Below are positions 9,042-21,853 of a stretch of 64,000 nt of DNA, piece by piece. The stretch is from UBA6623 sp965248235. GTDB lineage: Bacteria; Acidobacteriota; Terriglobia; Bryobacterales; UBA6623. Both the position numbers and the translations under genes were made by a program. Below the pieces are notes generated by a model. It saw only the letters and a program-made list of their open reading frames with translations, ran no database searches and had not been told where the DNA came from. How positions within the stretch are numbered: the first letter of the stretch is position 1; each line of letters opens with the position of its first letter. The stretch spans positions 620,001-684,000 of the forward strand of contig CBDFIU010000004.1 in assembly GCA_965248235.1 (NCBI GenBank). The letters run 5' to 3'.

Positions 9042-10295
9042 ATGCTCGTTCGCAACAAAGCTCTGGCGTTGATATTCACCTTGATGGTGATCACCTATCT
9101 CGACCGGGTTTGTATTGCCGCCACGACTTCGGTGATGTCTGAGGAGTTGGGCCTTTCGATGTCCCAGATGGGACGAGTGTTGAGCGCGTTTGTGCTGGGC
9201 TATGTGCTGTTTGAGATTCCCGGCGGTTGGTTGGCCGATCGCTTTGGAGCGCGGTCTTTGCTGACGCGGATCGTGATTTGGTGGTCGGTGTTCACGGCGC
9301 TCACCGGGGCGGCTTGGAGTTACGGGAGTCTGCTGGCGATTCGTTTCCTTTTCGGATGCGGTGAAGCCGGGGCCTTCCCGGGGACCACTTCGGCCCTTTC
9401 CCGTTGGTTCCCCAGCAATGAACGCGGACGCGCGCAAGCGATCGTCATGGTGGGCAGCCGACTGGGCGGGGCCTTGGCGCCGGGGCTGGTGATCTACCTG
9501 ATGGGAGCCGTTGGGTGGCGGCCGGTCTATTGGATCTTCGCCGTACCGGGGATCGTGTGGGCGGTGGTTTGGGCGCGCTGGTACCGCAATACGCCCGAAG
9601 AGCACCCGGCCGTCGGCAGCTCGGAACTAGCCGAGATCCAGGCCCGGCGCGCGGCCGGCGGACACGCCGAGCGAGTCCCCTGGGGCTTGCTCCTAACGAG
9701 CCGCAACGTCTGGGCACTGTGCGCCATGTACTCGGGTTACACCTTCGGCGTGTACTTTTACATGACCTGGATGCCGACTTATTTGGAGCAGGGCCGGGGA
9801 ATCGCTCGGGCTGACTTGGGCTTCTACGCGGCATTGCCTTGGGTAGCGGCGTTGACTTGTAACTTGCTGGGAGGGTTGCTGACGGATTGGATGAGCCGGC
9901 GGGTTCGCCTCCGTTGGGCGCGGCGCCTTCCCGCCATCGGAGGGCTGCTCGCCTCGGCCGCTTTGTTGGCCGCGGCGGCGTTAGTCGAAGACCCGATGTT
10001 GGGCGTGGCCGCCTTGGCTCTAAGTTTTGGGGCGTCGGATCTGATTTTGTCGGTCTGTTGGGCGACCTGCGTCGATGTCGGCGGCAAACACGCCGGCACG
10101 GTCTCGGGGACGATGAATTCGCTCGGCCAAATCGGCGGAGTCGCGGCGCCAATGGTATTCGGGCACTTAGTCGAGACCTATGGATCGTGGGAGCTGCCGC
10201 TGCTGATCGCGGCCGGGTATTACGTCGTGAGCGCCGCGATGTGGATGTTCATCGACCCGGAGCGGTCGATCGGGCAATCGGAGCTGCGGGGATAA
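9042..10295 (+). CDS. MFS transporter, anion:cation symporter-like
   Basis: The 417-aa protein has about 12 hydrophobic segments and the MFS loop motif as GGWLADRFGARS between helices 2 and 3. The start LALIFTLMVITYLDRVCI followed by EELGLSMSQMG is characteristic of the ACS family, whose members import hexuronates, glucarate and other organic anions with H+ or Na+. The ATG at 9042 is chosen because the upstream in-frame extension encodes no membrane segment and overlaps the start of the divergent DUF3604 gene. The substrate is unknown. Confidence 0.85.
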   Translation: MLVRNKALALIFTLMVITYLDRVCIAATTSVMSEELGLSMSQMGRVLSAFVLGYVLFEIPGGWLADRFGARSLLTRIVIWWSVFTALTGAAWSYGSLLAIRFLFGCGEAGAFPGTTSALSRWFPSNERGRAQAIVMVGSRLGGALAPGLVIYLMGAVGWRPVYWIFAVPGIVWAVVWARWYRNTPEEHPAVGSSELAEIQARRAAGGHAERVPWGLLLTSRNVWALCAMYSGYTFGVYFYMTWMPTYLEQGRGIARADLGFYAALPWVAALTCNLLGGLLTDWMSRRVRLRWARRLPAIGGLLASAALLAAAALVEDPMLGVAALALSFGASDLILSVCWATCVDVGGKHAGTVSGTMNSLGQIGGVAAPMVFGHLVETYGSWELPLLIAAGYYVVSAAMWMFIDPERSIGQSELRG

Positions 10296-10573
10296 AGCGG
10301 TTCAGTCAAGGGCGCGCCGTCTCCGCGGCTCACGATCGAAACTCCGGTTCGTGGTCGTTCAAAATCGCCTCTACGCGACCGCACTTCCCCGCCCCAAGTT
10401 TCAGCACGCACCGCTGACGAAAACCATCGACCAACGATCGTTGATTCGCCGGGGCGCGACCGGGGAGATACCGTCACTATATTCTTGAAGCCGCCGTCAG
10501 CGGGGATTGCTGTTGCCAACGCGGGTGTCCTTCGCATCGTGTACACTGTGAGGTCCCGCCACAGGGTGTCCCC

Positions 10574-11827
10574 ATGGAATCGACGAAAAAGGCCTTTCAC
10601 GGGCCTTGGATCATTGCCGCCTGTTTCGTGACCTTCGGGCTCTCGACCGGCTTTCCCTACTACAACATCGCGTTTTTCTTCGACTACTTCCGCGACGACC
10701 ATAACTGGACCATCGAGCTGGTCACGATGGGCGCGCCGATCGCGGTGTTGCTGACGATCTGGGCCGGGCCGGTGATCGTGCCGCGAACGAGCCCGCGCAA
10801 CTTGATCCTGATCGGAACCGGGTTGACCTTCATCGCCTTTCAATGGTTCGCGGTGCTTGGCGGCTCGAAGATTGAGTACATCGCCGCCTGGTGCCTCTAC
10901 ATGGTCGGCTACTTCCTGGCCGGACCGGTGCCGCACCAAATCATCATTTCCAATTGGTACAAGGAAAAGCGCGGCATGGCTATGGGTATTACCTATGTCG
11001 GCGTCGCCGTTGTCGGTTCGATCGGCGCCAAGCTGGGTCCCTGGTTGGCCCAACAGCTGCCCTACACCGAGGCCTTGCGGATTATGGGCTTCATGCTGCT
11101 CATCGCTTGGCCGCTGGCTCTTTTCGTTATCAAGGACAAGCCTTCCGACGTGGGTCAGCTTCCCGATGGCAAGGAAAGTCCCGAGCAGATCACCGAGGTC
11201 CCAGCGGCCGCGCCGGCGAAAAGTTTTTCCACGCTCATGAGCAGGAAATCATTCTGGTTGTTGCTGATCGGAAGCGCCGCCTCGATCGGGTCGATTGCGG
11301 CGGTGAATTTCCATATGAAATTCGTATTCGAGGAACAAGGTTTCACCGACCAGGCCGCCCGCAACGCGATCTGGAGCACCGCTTCTTTCTGGATCCTATG
11401 GTCGAGCATCGGCGGACGGCTCCTGGCGGGCTACTTGTCGGATCGGTTGCCTCGAAAATACGTGATGCTGGCAACATATTTGGTGGTCGCGGCGGCGATT
11501 CCAGTGCTCTTTCTGGTGCGACCCGAGGAAATGGCGTTCGTCTATTTATTCGCGCTGGTCTTCGGCTTCGCGATGGGCGCCGATTACATGTTGATCCCCC
11601 TCATGGCCGTCGACCAATTCGGGCTCTCAAGCCTGCCGCGGGCGATGTCGGCCATTTTACCGAGCGACACGATCTTGCAATTTTGGCTGCCGCGCTTCGT
11701 CTCGACCCTGCGCACGGCCTGGGGCGGCTACGGCAGCGCCCTGTGGGCCGTCTTCGGGACTGCGCTTCTGGGAGCAATAGCCATCGGCTTGCTGCCCAAG
11801 CATAGCCCCAAGGACGAGGAAGCATAG
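10574..11827 (+). CDS. MFS transporter, OFA/monocarboxylate-like
   Basis: This 417-aa membrane protein differs from its neighbour: it starts FHGPWIIAACFVTFGLSTG and contains NWYKEKRGMAMGI and a central cytoplasmic loop (about residues 190-220). These features fit the oxalate:formate antiporter/monocarboxylate branch of the MFS. The start follows a 278-bp gap that contains no recognisable gene. Substrate and direction of transport are unknown. Confidence 0.8.
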   Translation: MESTKKAFHGPWIIAACFVTFGLSTGFPYYNIAFFFDYFRDDHNWTIELVTMGAPIAVLLTIWAGPVIVPRTSPRNLILIGTGLTFIAFQWFAVLGGSKIEYIAAWCLYMVGYFLAGPVPHQIIISNWYKEKRGMAMGITYVGVAVVGSIGAKLGPWLAQQLPYTEALRIMGFMLLIAWPLALFVIKDKPSDVGQLPDGKESPEQITEVPAAAPAKSFSTLMSRKSFWLLLIGSAASIGSIAAVNFHMKFVFEEQGFTDQAARNAIWSTASFWILWSSIGGRLLAGYLSDRLPRKYVMLATYLVVAAAIPVLFLVRPEEMAFVYLFALVFGFAMGADYMLIPLMAVDQFGLSSLPRAMSAILPSDTILQFWLPRFVSTLRTAWGGYGSALWAVFGTALLGAIAIGLLPKHSPKDEEA

Positions 11828-11859
11828 CCTCCCGCCCTCGGAGGGGGCGAGGGTAGTAG

Positions 11860-11888
11860 CCCACGGTGGAGCGAAGCGAAACCGTGGG
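11860..11888. repeat. REP-like hairpin
   Basis: CCCACGGT (11860-11867) and ACCGTGGG (11881-11888) form a perfect 8-bp stem around a 13-nt loop, GGAGCGAAGCGAA. It sits 33 bp after the MFS stop. There is no T run after it, so it looks like an interspersed palindrome rather than a terminator. Confidence 0.55.
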
Positions 11889-11958
11889 TTTATCCCACAA
11901 CGGCGGAGAGCCCGGTAGGGGCGTAGGACGGCACCCCTCACCGGTCACCCAACGCCAT

Positions 11959-12777
11959 ATGGCGATATCCTTCACCAAAGCCCAAGCGGTGGGCAACGAT
12001 TTCTTGATCGTCGACGAAGCCGCGCTCCGTGCCGCCAGCATGAACGAAACCGGCTACGCCGAATTCTCGCGGCGCATCTGCGATCGGCATTGCGGTGTCG
12101 GCGCCGATGGTCTTGAGATTCTCCTCGCCGACCCCGCCGAAGGTGCCGACCATGCGATTCGCATCTTCAATTCCAACGGCAGCGAAGCCGAGATCTCGGG
12201 CAACGGCACGCGCTGTGTCGCGGCGGCATTGATGGAGGCCGGCGATGCTCCCGAATCGTTGCGCATCGCCACGAGAGCCGGCGTCAAGACCCTGCTGTTG
12301 CTCGGACGCGAGGGCCCGCGATTTCAAATCGAAATGTCGATGGGGCGCCCGCGTTACAAGGAAGACGAGATCGGCTGTACGCTCGAAACCTCAAGCGGCC
12401 CACGCAGCGCCACGATCGTCGATGTCGGCAATCCGCAATGCGTCTTTCTGGTTGACGATTTCGACTGGGATTGGCGGTCTCTCGGGCGGGAAATCGAGAC
12501 TCATCCACGCTTTCCCGATCGCACCAACGTTTCCTTCGTCAAGGTCATCGACGCCCACACGATCGAGGTGCGGTTTTGGGAGCGCGGCGCGGGGGAGACC
12601 GCAAGTTCCGGAACAGGCTCGACGGGAGCGACAATCGGCGTGATTCTTTCCGGACGCTGCGAAAGCCCAATTCTCGCCATGACTACGGCGGGCGACCTGA
12701 AACTCCGTTGGGACGATGACGTAGTCTTAGTCGGCCCCGCGGTGGTCGTGTGTCGTGGCGAATATTGGTACGACTGA
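11959..12777 (+). CDS. dapF: Diaminopimelate epimerase homologue with Cys-to-Ser change
   Basis: DapF interconverts LL- and meso-diaminopimelate for lysine and peptidoglycan synthesis, using two cysteines as acid and base. This 272-aa protein has the family's AVGNDFLIVD start, RHCGVGADG, and the first cysteine in NGSEAEISGNGTRCV. At the second site the usual A-C-G-T-G is S-S-G-T-G (ERGAGETASSGTGSTG), so Ser replaces the second catalytic Cys. It may be a working lineage variant or a related epimerase. The ATG at 11959 fits the family N-terminus; the longer frame from 11866 only adds sequence over the upstream repeat. Confidence 0.8.
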   Translation: MAISFTKAQAVGNDFLIVDEAALRAASMNETGYAEFSRRICDRHCGVGADGLEILLADPAEGADHAIRIFNSNGSEAEISGNGTRCVAAALMEAGDAPESLRIATRAGVKTLLLLGREGPRFQIEMSMGRPRYKEDEIGCTLETSSGPRSATIVDVGNPQCVFLVDDFDWDWRSLGREIETHPRFPDRTNVSFVKVIDAHTIEVRFWERGAGETASSGTGSTGATIGVILSGRCESPILAMTTAGDLKLRWDDDVVLVGPAVVVCRGEYWYD

Positions 12778-12900
12778 CCGCGGAAATCACGACCCCGCCC
12801 GTTGCCTTCACCGCCACTCGAAAACACACGTCCCCGCGCTTCGTATTACACTAAGCCTCTCACCAACAGTGCCGCCTCAACCCCGGCGCTCACGCTTGCG

Positions 12901-14208
12901 ATGACTCCCACCCCCGACGTAGCCCTTTTCGACAAGCCGCAACAGCGCGACCTGGACAAGTGCGTCCACTGCGGACTCTGCCTCAACGCCTGCCCGACCT
13001 ACCGCGAGTTGGGCGTCGAGATGGATTCCCCCCGCGGGCGCATCTATCAGATGGTCCAAGTCTCCGAAGGGCGCATGGAAATCAACGACGACTACGTCGA
13101 GCATATTGATCTCTGCTTGGCGTGCCGCGCCTGCGAGACCGCGTGTCCTTCCGGCGTGCAGTACGGGCGGCTGGTCGAGGCCGCGCGAGCTGAAATCGCG
13201 GCCAACACAAAACCGCCCCTTGTAACGCGGCTCGTGCAATGGCTCGTTTTCGAACACTTGTTGATCACGCCCGCGTTACTGAAGCTCGCCGGGTACATGA
13301 CCTATTTCTACCAACGGTGCGGCTTGCAAGCGCTGGTTCGAAAGACGGGGATTCTCGATTCGCTCGGCCGCATCGGGCAACTCGAGCGGCTGGCCCCCGA
13401 TGCCGAACCGCCCTTCTTCTTCGACCAAATCGGCAAGGTCTTTCCCGCCCATGGGGAAACCAAACATCGCGTGGCATTCTTGGCTGGATGCATCGCCAAC
13501 GTCTCTTTCGCGCGGCTCAACGAAGCGACCGTGCGCGTGTTGCAACGTAACGGTTGCGAGGTCACCGTGGCCGCCGGGCAAGGCTGCTGCGGGGCGCTGC
13601 ATGTTCACGCCGGGTTGCGAGAAATGGGACGCCGGCAGGCCTTGCAAAACATCGAAGCACTCGAGGGAGGCGGCTACGACGCCTACATCACCAACGCGGC
13701 GGGTTGCGGGTCGGTTCTCAAGGAATATCACGAACTTTTCGAGCACGACCCTTCGCTCCACGAGCGAGCCAAGGCGTTTTCCGACAAGGTCACCGACGTC
13801 AGCGAATTTCTTTCGGCCATTGAGTTCAACCGCGATCTCGGGCCTCTACCGATCACGGTGACCTACCAAGACTCCTGCCACTTGCTGCACGGCCAGAAGG
13901 TGCGCACGCAGCCTCGAGAGATGCTGGCGGCCATCCCCGAGCTTCGCTTCACGGAACTGCCCTTCAGCGAAATCTGTTGCGGCAGCGCCGGCATCTACAA
14001 CGTCGAGCACACCGACATGTCGATGAGCCTGCTTGAAAAAAAGATGGAAATGACTCGACTCACCGGAGCCGACACGATCGCCACCGCCAACCCCGGCTGT
14101 TTACTCCAAATGCGAGCCGGCGCCCAAATGTTCGGCGGCGCCAAGCGCGTCGTCCACGTCGTGGAACTGCTCGACGAAGCGTATCAAAAGGCGGGGGAGA
14201 AGGGCTAA
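12901..14208 (+). CDS. glcF: GlcF-like (Fe-S) oxidoreductase subunit
   Basis: The 435-aa protein has two [4Fe-4S] motifs near the N-terminus (CVHCGLCLNACP and CLACRACETACP) and two CCG-type domains (GCCGALHVHAG, ICCGSAGIYN). This is the layout of the glycolate oxidase iron-sulfur subunit, which passes electrons from the flavin subunits GlcD/GlcE to the quinone pool. No glcD or glcE is adjacent, so partners are elsewhere, and a lactate or other 2-hydroxyacid oxidase subunit is equally possible. The ATG at 12901 gives the family-length N-terminus. Confidence 0.8.
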   Translation: MTPTPDVALFDKPQQRDLDKCVHCGLCLNACPTYRELGVEMDSPRGRIYQMVQVSEGRMEINDDYVEHIDLCLACRACETACPSGVQYGRLVEAARAEIAANTKPPLVTRLVQWLVFEHLLITPALLKLAGYMTYFYQRCGLQALVRKTGILDSLGRIGQLERLAPDAEPPFFFDQIGKVFPAHGETKHRVAFLAGCIANVSFARLNEATVRVLQRNGCEVTVAAGQGCCGALHVHAGLREMGRRQALQNIEALEGGGYDAYITNAAGCGSVLKEYHELFEHDPSLHERAKAFSDKVTDVSEFLSAIEFNRDLGPLPITVTYQDSCHLLHGQKVRTQPREMLAAIPELRFTELPFSEICCGSAGIYNVEHTDMSMSLLEKKMEMTRLTGADTIATANPGCLLQMRAGAQMFGGAKRVVHVVELLDEAYQKAGEKG

Positions 14209-14228
14209 GCGGCGGATCGCTCCGGCGG

Positions 14229-18490
<4,262 letters not shown>

Positions 18491-18531
18491 GGAACCCCTT
18501 CCGGACGGGTCGGGCCCTTGTAGCGAGGACA

Positions 18532-20364
18532 TCATTCGGAAGGGTTGTCCTCGCAATCCGCGGAAAGCGAATCAAGGGGTCCAATTGCGCGAAGCTGGTC
18601 TCTCAGTTCCTCACTGTAGATTGCGCGTTCGTAGTGGCAGGCCATGATCACTTGCGCCAACGTGATCGTGGCGCTCGTGAAATCCGCGCCGGTGACGTCC
18701 GCTTCGTCAAGCTCGGCGCCGTCCAGACTCGCGTCAACTAGGATGGCCCCTCTAAGGTCGGCTTCCATCAGATTGGCGTTGTCCAAATTCGCATCGATCA
18801 ATGTCGCTCGGGCCAATTTGGCGCCCATCAAACTTGCATTCGTCAGGTCCGCCGACCGGAGAAACGCGTCCTCCAAATTCGCCTTGCCGAGATTGGAGCC
18901 GACGAAGCTCGTGCGACACTCGGCGAATTCGTCGGGCGTGATGTTAATCGACCTCAAATCCGCGTTGAACAGGTCCGCCCCTGAAAGATTCGTCCCTCGC
19001 AAGTCCGCCTTGGCCAGCACCGCTCCCACCAAGGAGGCATTGCGCAGATCGGCCCCTTGCAGCCGGGCCGGCTCTACTTGCGAAAGGTCGCCCTCGGCAT
19101 CCGGGGGGAATCGGGACAATTTCTGTTCATCGAGATCGGCGAAGGGGAAATAGCCGATCAGGTCAAACGCCCGGGGAGCCCAATGCGTCGGGCGCAGCAT
19201 GTCGATTCGGAATTCGGTGTTTTCGGTGGATCGGCTCTCTGATTCCCTGGGAAGTCGAACTCCTTCGATCACGCCGTACGACAACACTCCGAAAAACACG
19301 GCGACAAGAGCAATCCCGCCGACAGCACTCCGTTCGGTCTTCCAGACACCGTAGGCAGGATCAAGGCGCGATTTCCCCCGCAAGGTGTGCGCCGCAAGCC
19401 GGTGGAAAACAAGCGCGGCGGCGCACGATAGCCCCAGCAGCAAAACCTGTAGCCCCGTCCCCAACCAATCGTGCCGAACTAAATACCGCGCCCAAAGCAA
19501 CAACAGTGTAGGAGGCACCAGCCAGAAAGCCACGAAAACGGACACGCCCGATTGAAGGGCCGAAAACGGCAGCGGTCGATTCCTGAGTTGAAAGAAATAA
19601 GTTCGGACCAAGCCGTTGAGTAACCAAGGATAGACTCGACGGTCCACCGGACGACCGTCGGGGAAAACCGCCGGCAGCAAAGCCAACGACTCCCACATTC
19701 TTTGCAGATAGAGCAAGAAATAGATTTGAAAAGTAACCAGCACTGCCGGAGCGGCGCAATAGAACCAAACGATCGACACTTTGGCGCGGACGATCAGCAA
19801 TGCCACCGCGGCCGAGTCACCGATCAGATTCGTATCCGTGGTCGTACCAACCGTCAGCAGGGCGTACACGCAGCCCGCCAGCAGAAACAACAACTGGCGC
19901 TTCGCATTACGCGCCCTTTCGGCCAGCAGGTCCAGCGAGTCGTCTTTTAGGGCCCCTTCGGGAAGCTTCGCATCGGTGAGGTCGGCACCCGCCAATTGGT
20001 CGGGAAGAAGGCCCCGAGTTTTCTCGAGATCGGCCCCCCGCAGGTCGGCGTCCCGAAACATCGTCTGCTCCAAAAGCGCGCCTCTAAGTCGAACTCGCTG
20101 TAGGTTCGCCCGGTCGAACGTGCTCTTGGAAAGATCGGCATCCTCCAGTGAGCAGTCGTTCAGTGTGGCTTCGGTGAAGTCGCAGCCATGGAACCGAGCG
20201 TTATCGAGGTGGGCGCCGTTCAAGTCCGCCCGGCGCATGTCACGACCCTCCAGGTCCAGCGACACGCTCGTCTCCAGAAGCGCGCCACCTTCCTCCCCGG
20301 AAGCCGATTGGTCGCGACGCCGGAGAAGAGCGGCGGCGTTCAATTTTTGCTTTGGAGCGGCCAT
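18532..20364 (-). CDS. Membrane protein with two pentapeptide-repeat domains
   Basis: This 610-aa protein has an N-terminal pentapeptide-repeat block (residues about 30-140, A(D/N)Lxx units such as ADLRGADLEKT), then about five hydrophobic segments (for example LLFLLAGCVYALLTVG and WFYCAAPAVLVTFQIYF), then a second pentapeptide block (residues about 410-580). The repeats fold as a right-handed quadrilateral beta-helix. The start at 20364 (MAAPKQKL) is chosen over an upstream TTG. The role is unknown; transmembrane pentapeptide proteins are often linked to signalling or ion handling. It lies 41 bp upstream of the TonB-receptor start on the same strand. Confidence 0.8.
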   Translation of the reverse strand: MAAPKQKLNAAALLRRRDQSASGEEGGALLETSVSLDLEGRDMRRADLNGAHLDNARFHGCDFTEATLNDCSLEDADLSKSTFDRANLQRVRLRGALLEQTMFRDADLRGADLEKTRGLLPDQLAGADLTDAKLPEGALKDDSLDLLAERARNAKRQLLFLLAGCVYALLTVGTTTDTNLIGDSAAVALLIVRAKVSIVWFYCAAPAVLVTFQIYFLLYLQRMWESLALLPAVFPDGRPVDRRVYPWLLNGLVRTYFFQLRNRPLPFSALQSGVSVFVAFWLVPPTLLLLWARYLVRHDWLGTGLQVLLLGLSCAAALVFHRLAAHTLRGKSRLDPAYGVWKTERSAVGGIALVAVFFGVLSYGVIEGVRLPRESESRSTENTEFRIDMLRPTHWAPRAFDLIGYFPFADLDEQKLSRFPPDAEGDLSQVEPARLQGADLRNASLVGAVLAKADLRGTNLSGADLFNADLRSINITPDEFAECRTSFVGSNLGKANLEDAFLRSADLTNASLMGAKLARATLIDANLDNANLMEADLRGAILVDASLDGAELDEADVTGADFTSATITLAQVIMACHYERAIYSEELRDQLRAIGPLDSLSADCEDNPSE

Positions 20365-20582
20365 GGCTCGAAAAGAATATGTCCACCCACGATTAAACAG
20401 GAATTCCTTCCGCAAACTCTCAGATTTCCGAGTAGAACTCCTCGCTTCGCGATTATACTTCGGCGGCCGGTTCGTTGCAAGGGCGTTCTAGGGTTCTTAG
20501 GCTGGGGGATTGGTGCGGCCTCGGAACTCTTGGTGAGTCGTGCTTAGCGCTTTAGGCCCGGTCTCCACAAACCCCGGGAAGT

Positions 20583-21689
20583 TCAACCAACATACTCCCG
20601 CCGCACCCGCCCCGAAATCCCGCAAAGCACTTCATAAACAATCGTCCCGCACCGGTCGGCCATCGCTTGTGCGTCGAGCCGGTCGCCGATCAGCGTGACT
20701 TCATCCCCGGGGACGGCCTCCGGCGCCGGCCGCAAGTCGACCAGCGTCACATCCATGCTGACCGATCCGACAACCGGGCAACGCCTGCCCCCGACCAGGA
20801 CCTTTCCTCCGTTCGACAGACGACAGTCGAAACCGTGTCCGTAGCCCACGCCAACAACGCCCACGCGCATGGGCTCGACGGCGCGATACGTTCCGCCGTA
20901 CCCCAGCAGCGAGCCTTCGCGAACATCGCGAACACTCAAAATCGAGGCGCGCCACTCCAGTGCCTGTCGGACCTGAAGCCGCGAGGCCGGCGCCTCGCCT
21001 CGAGCCGGGCTGACATAGCCATAGAGCGCCAACCCGGGTCGAACCATGTCGGCACTAAGCTCGGGCCGATAGGCGAGCGCGGAGCTGTTCGCCATGTGGA
21101 TCAGCGGCGGACGAATCCCCTCCGCCGCCAACCGATCGATCGTTTTTCGAAACGCTCCCAGTTGTCCCTCGGTTTGCCGGCTCGTGAAATCTTGCGCCGA
21201 GGCAAAATGAGTCGCTACACCGGCAAGGCGCAATCCTTCAGCGGCGTTCATGCGATCAGCGACTTCGGGAATACAGGCGCCATCGAATCCGAGACGCGTC
21301 ATGCCCGAGTCGATTTCGAGGTGATAGGGAAGGATTTTCCCGGCCGCTGATGCCTGTTCCCGCCAACGAGCGAGTTGCTCGAGGGTTTGCACAATCGGGG
21401 TCAAGCCCAGCGCCGCGGCATCCGGCTCTTCGCCCGCTTGCAGCCCGCAAAGAATGATCAATTCTTCGGTGATGCCCGCGTCGCGCAGTACCGCCCCTTC
21501 GTCCGCCGAAGCGACGGCGAATTGTCGGGCCCCGGCCTCGGCGAGAGTTCGGGCCACCTCCACGGCGCCGTGTCCGTAGGCGTCGCCCTTGATGACCGCG
21601 AGCACCGCGGCCTCGGGGCCGGCGGCTGCGCGAACGGTGCGAAAGTTGTCGCGCAGGCGGTCTCGGTGAATGCGTGCAACACTCCGCAT
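20583..21689 (-). CDS. alr: Alanine racemase
   Basis: The 368-aa enzyme converts L- to D-alanine for peptidoglycan using PLP. The PLP-lysine sits in VIKGDAYGHG near residue 34. HLEIDSGMTRLGFD, MANSSALAY, RPGLALYGY and SVSMDVTLVD are all family landmarks, and the C-terminus YEVLCGISGRVRREY is complete. Length is normal. The gene stands alone on the minus strand. Confidence 0.93.
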   Translation of the reverse strand: MRSVARIHRDRLRDNFRTVRAAAGPEAAVLAVIKGDAYGHGAVEVARTLAEAGARQFAVASADEGAVLRDAGITEELIILCGLQAGEEPDAAALGLTPIVQTLEQLARWREQASAAGKILPYHLEIDSGMTRLGFDGACIPEVADRMNAAEGLRLAGVATHFASAQDFTSRQTEGQLGAFRKTIDRLAAEGIRPPLIHMANSSALAYRPELSADMVRPGLALYGYVSPARGEAPASRLQVRQALEWRASILSVRDVREGSLLGYGGTYRAVEPMRVGVVGVGYGHGFDCRLSNGGKVLVGGRRCPVVGSVSMDVTLVDLRPAPEAVPGDEVTLIGDRLDAQAMADRCGTIVYEVLCGISGRVRREYVG

Positions 21690-21853
21690 AGCCGTTCTTC
21701 AAGCCTAACAGTCAGGCTGAATAGGAACCGTATTCTCTGAGTGACGTGCGTCAACGGCTTTCTCGGGTACTTTCAGTGCCGGGCGTCGTTCTTGTATTCT
21801 TATGAGCAGGGGAATCGTGGTTTGTCGCGGTTGCCTACGGGAGGCGGTTCACG

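Noticed and set aside
18644..19153. Plus-strand Ser/Ala/Arg-rich frames
   Set aside because: Antisense shadows of the pentapeptide membrane-protein gene.
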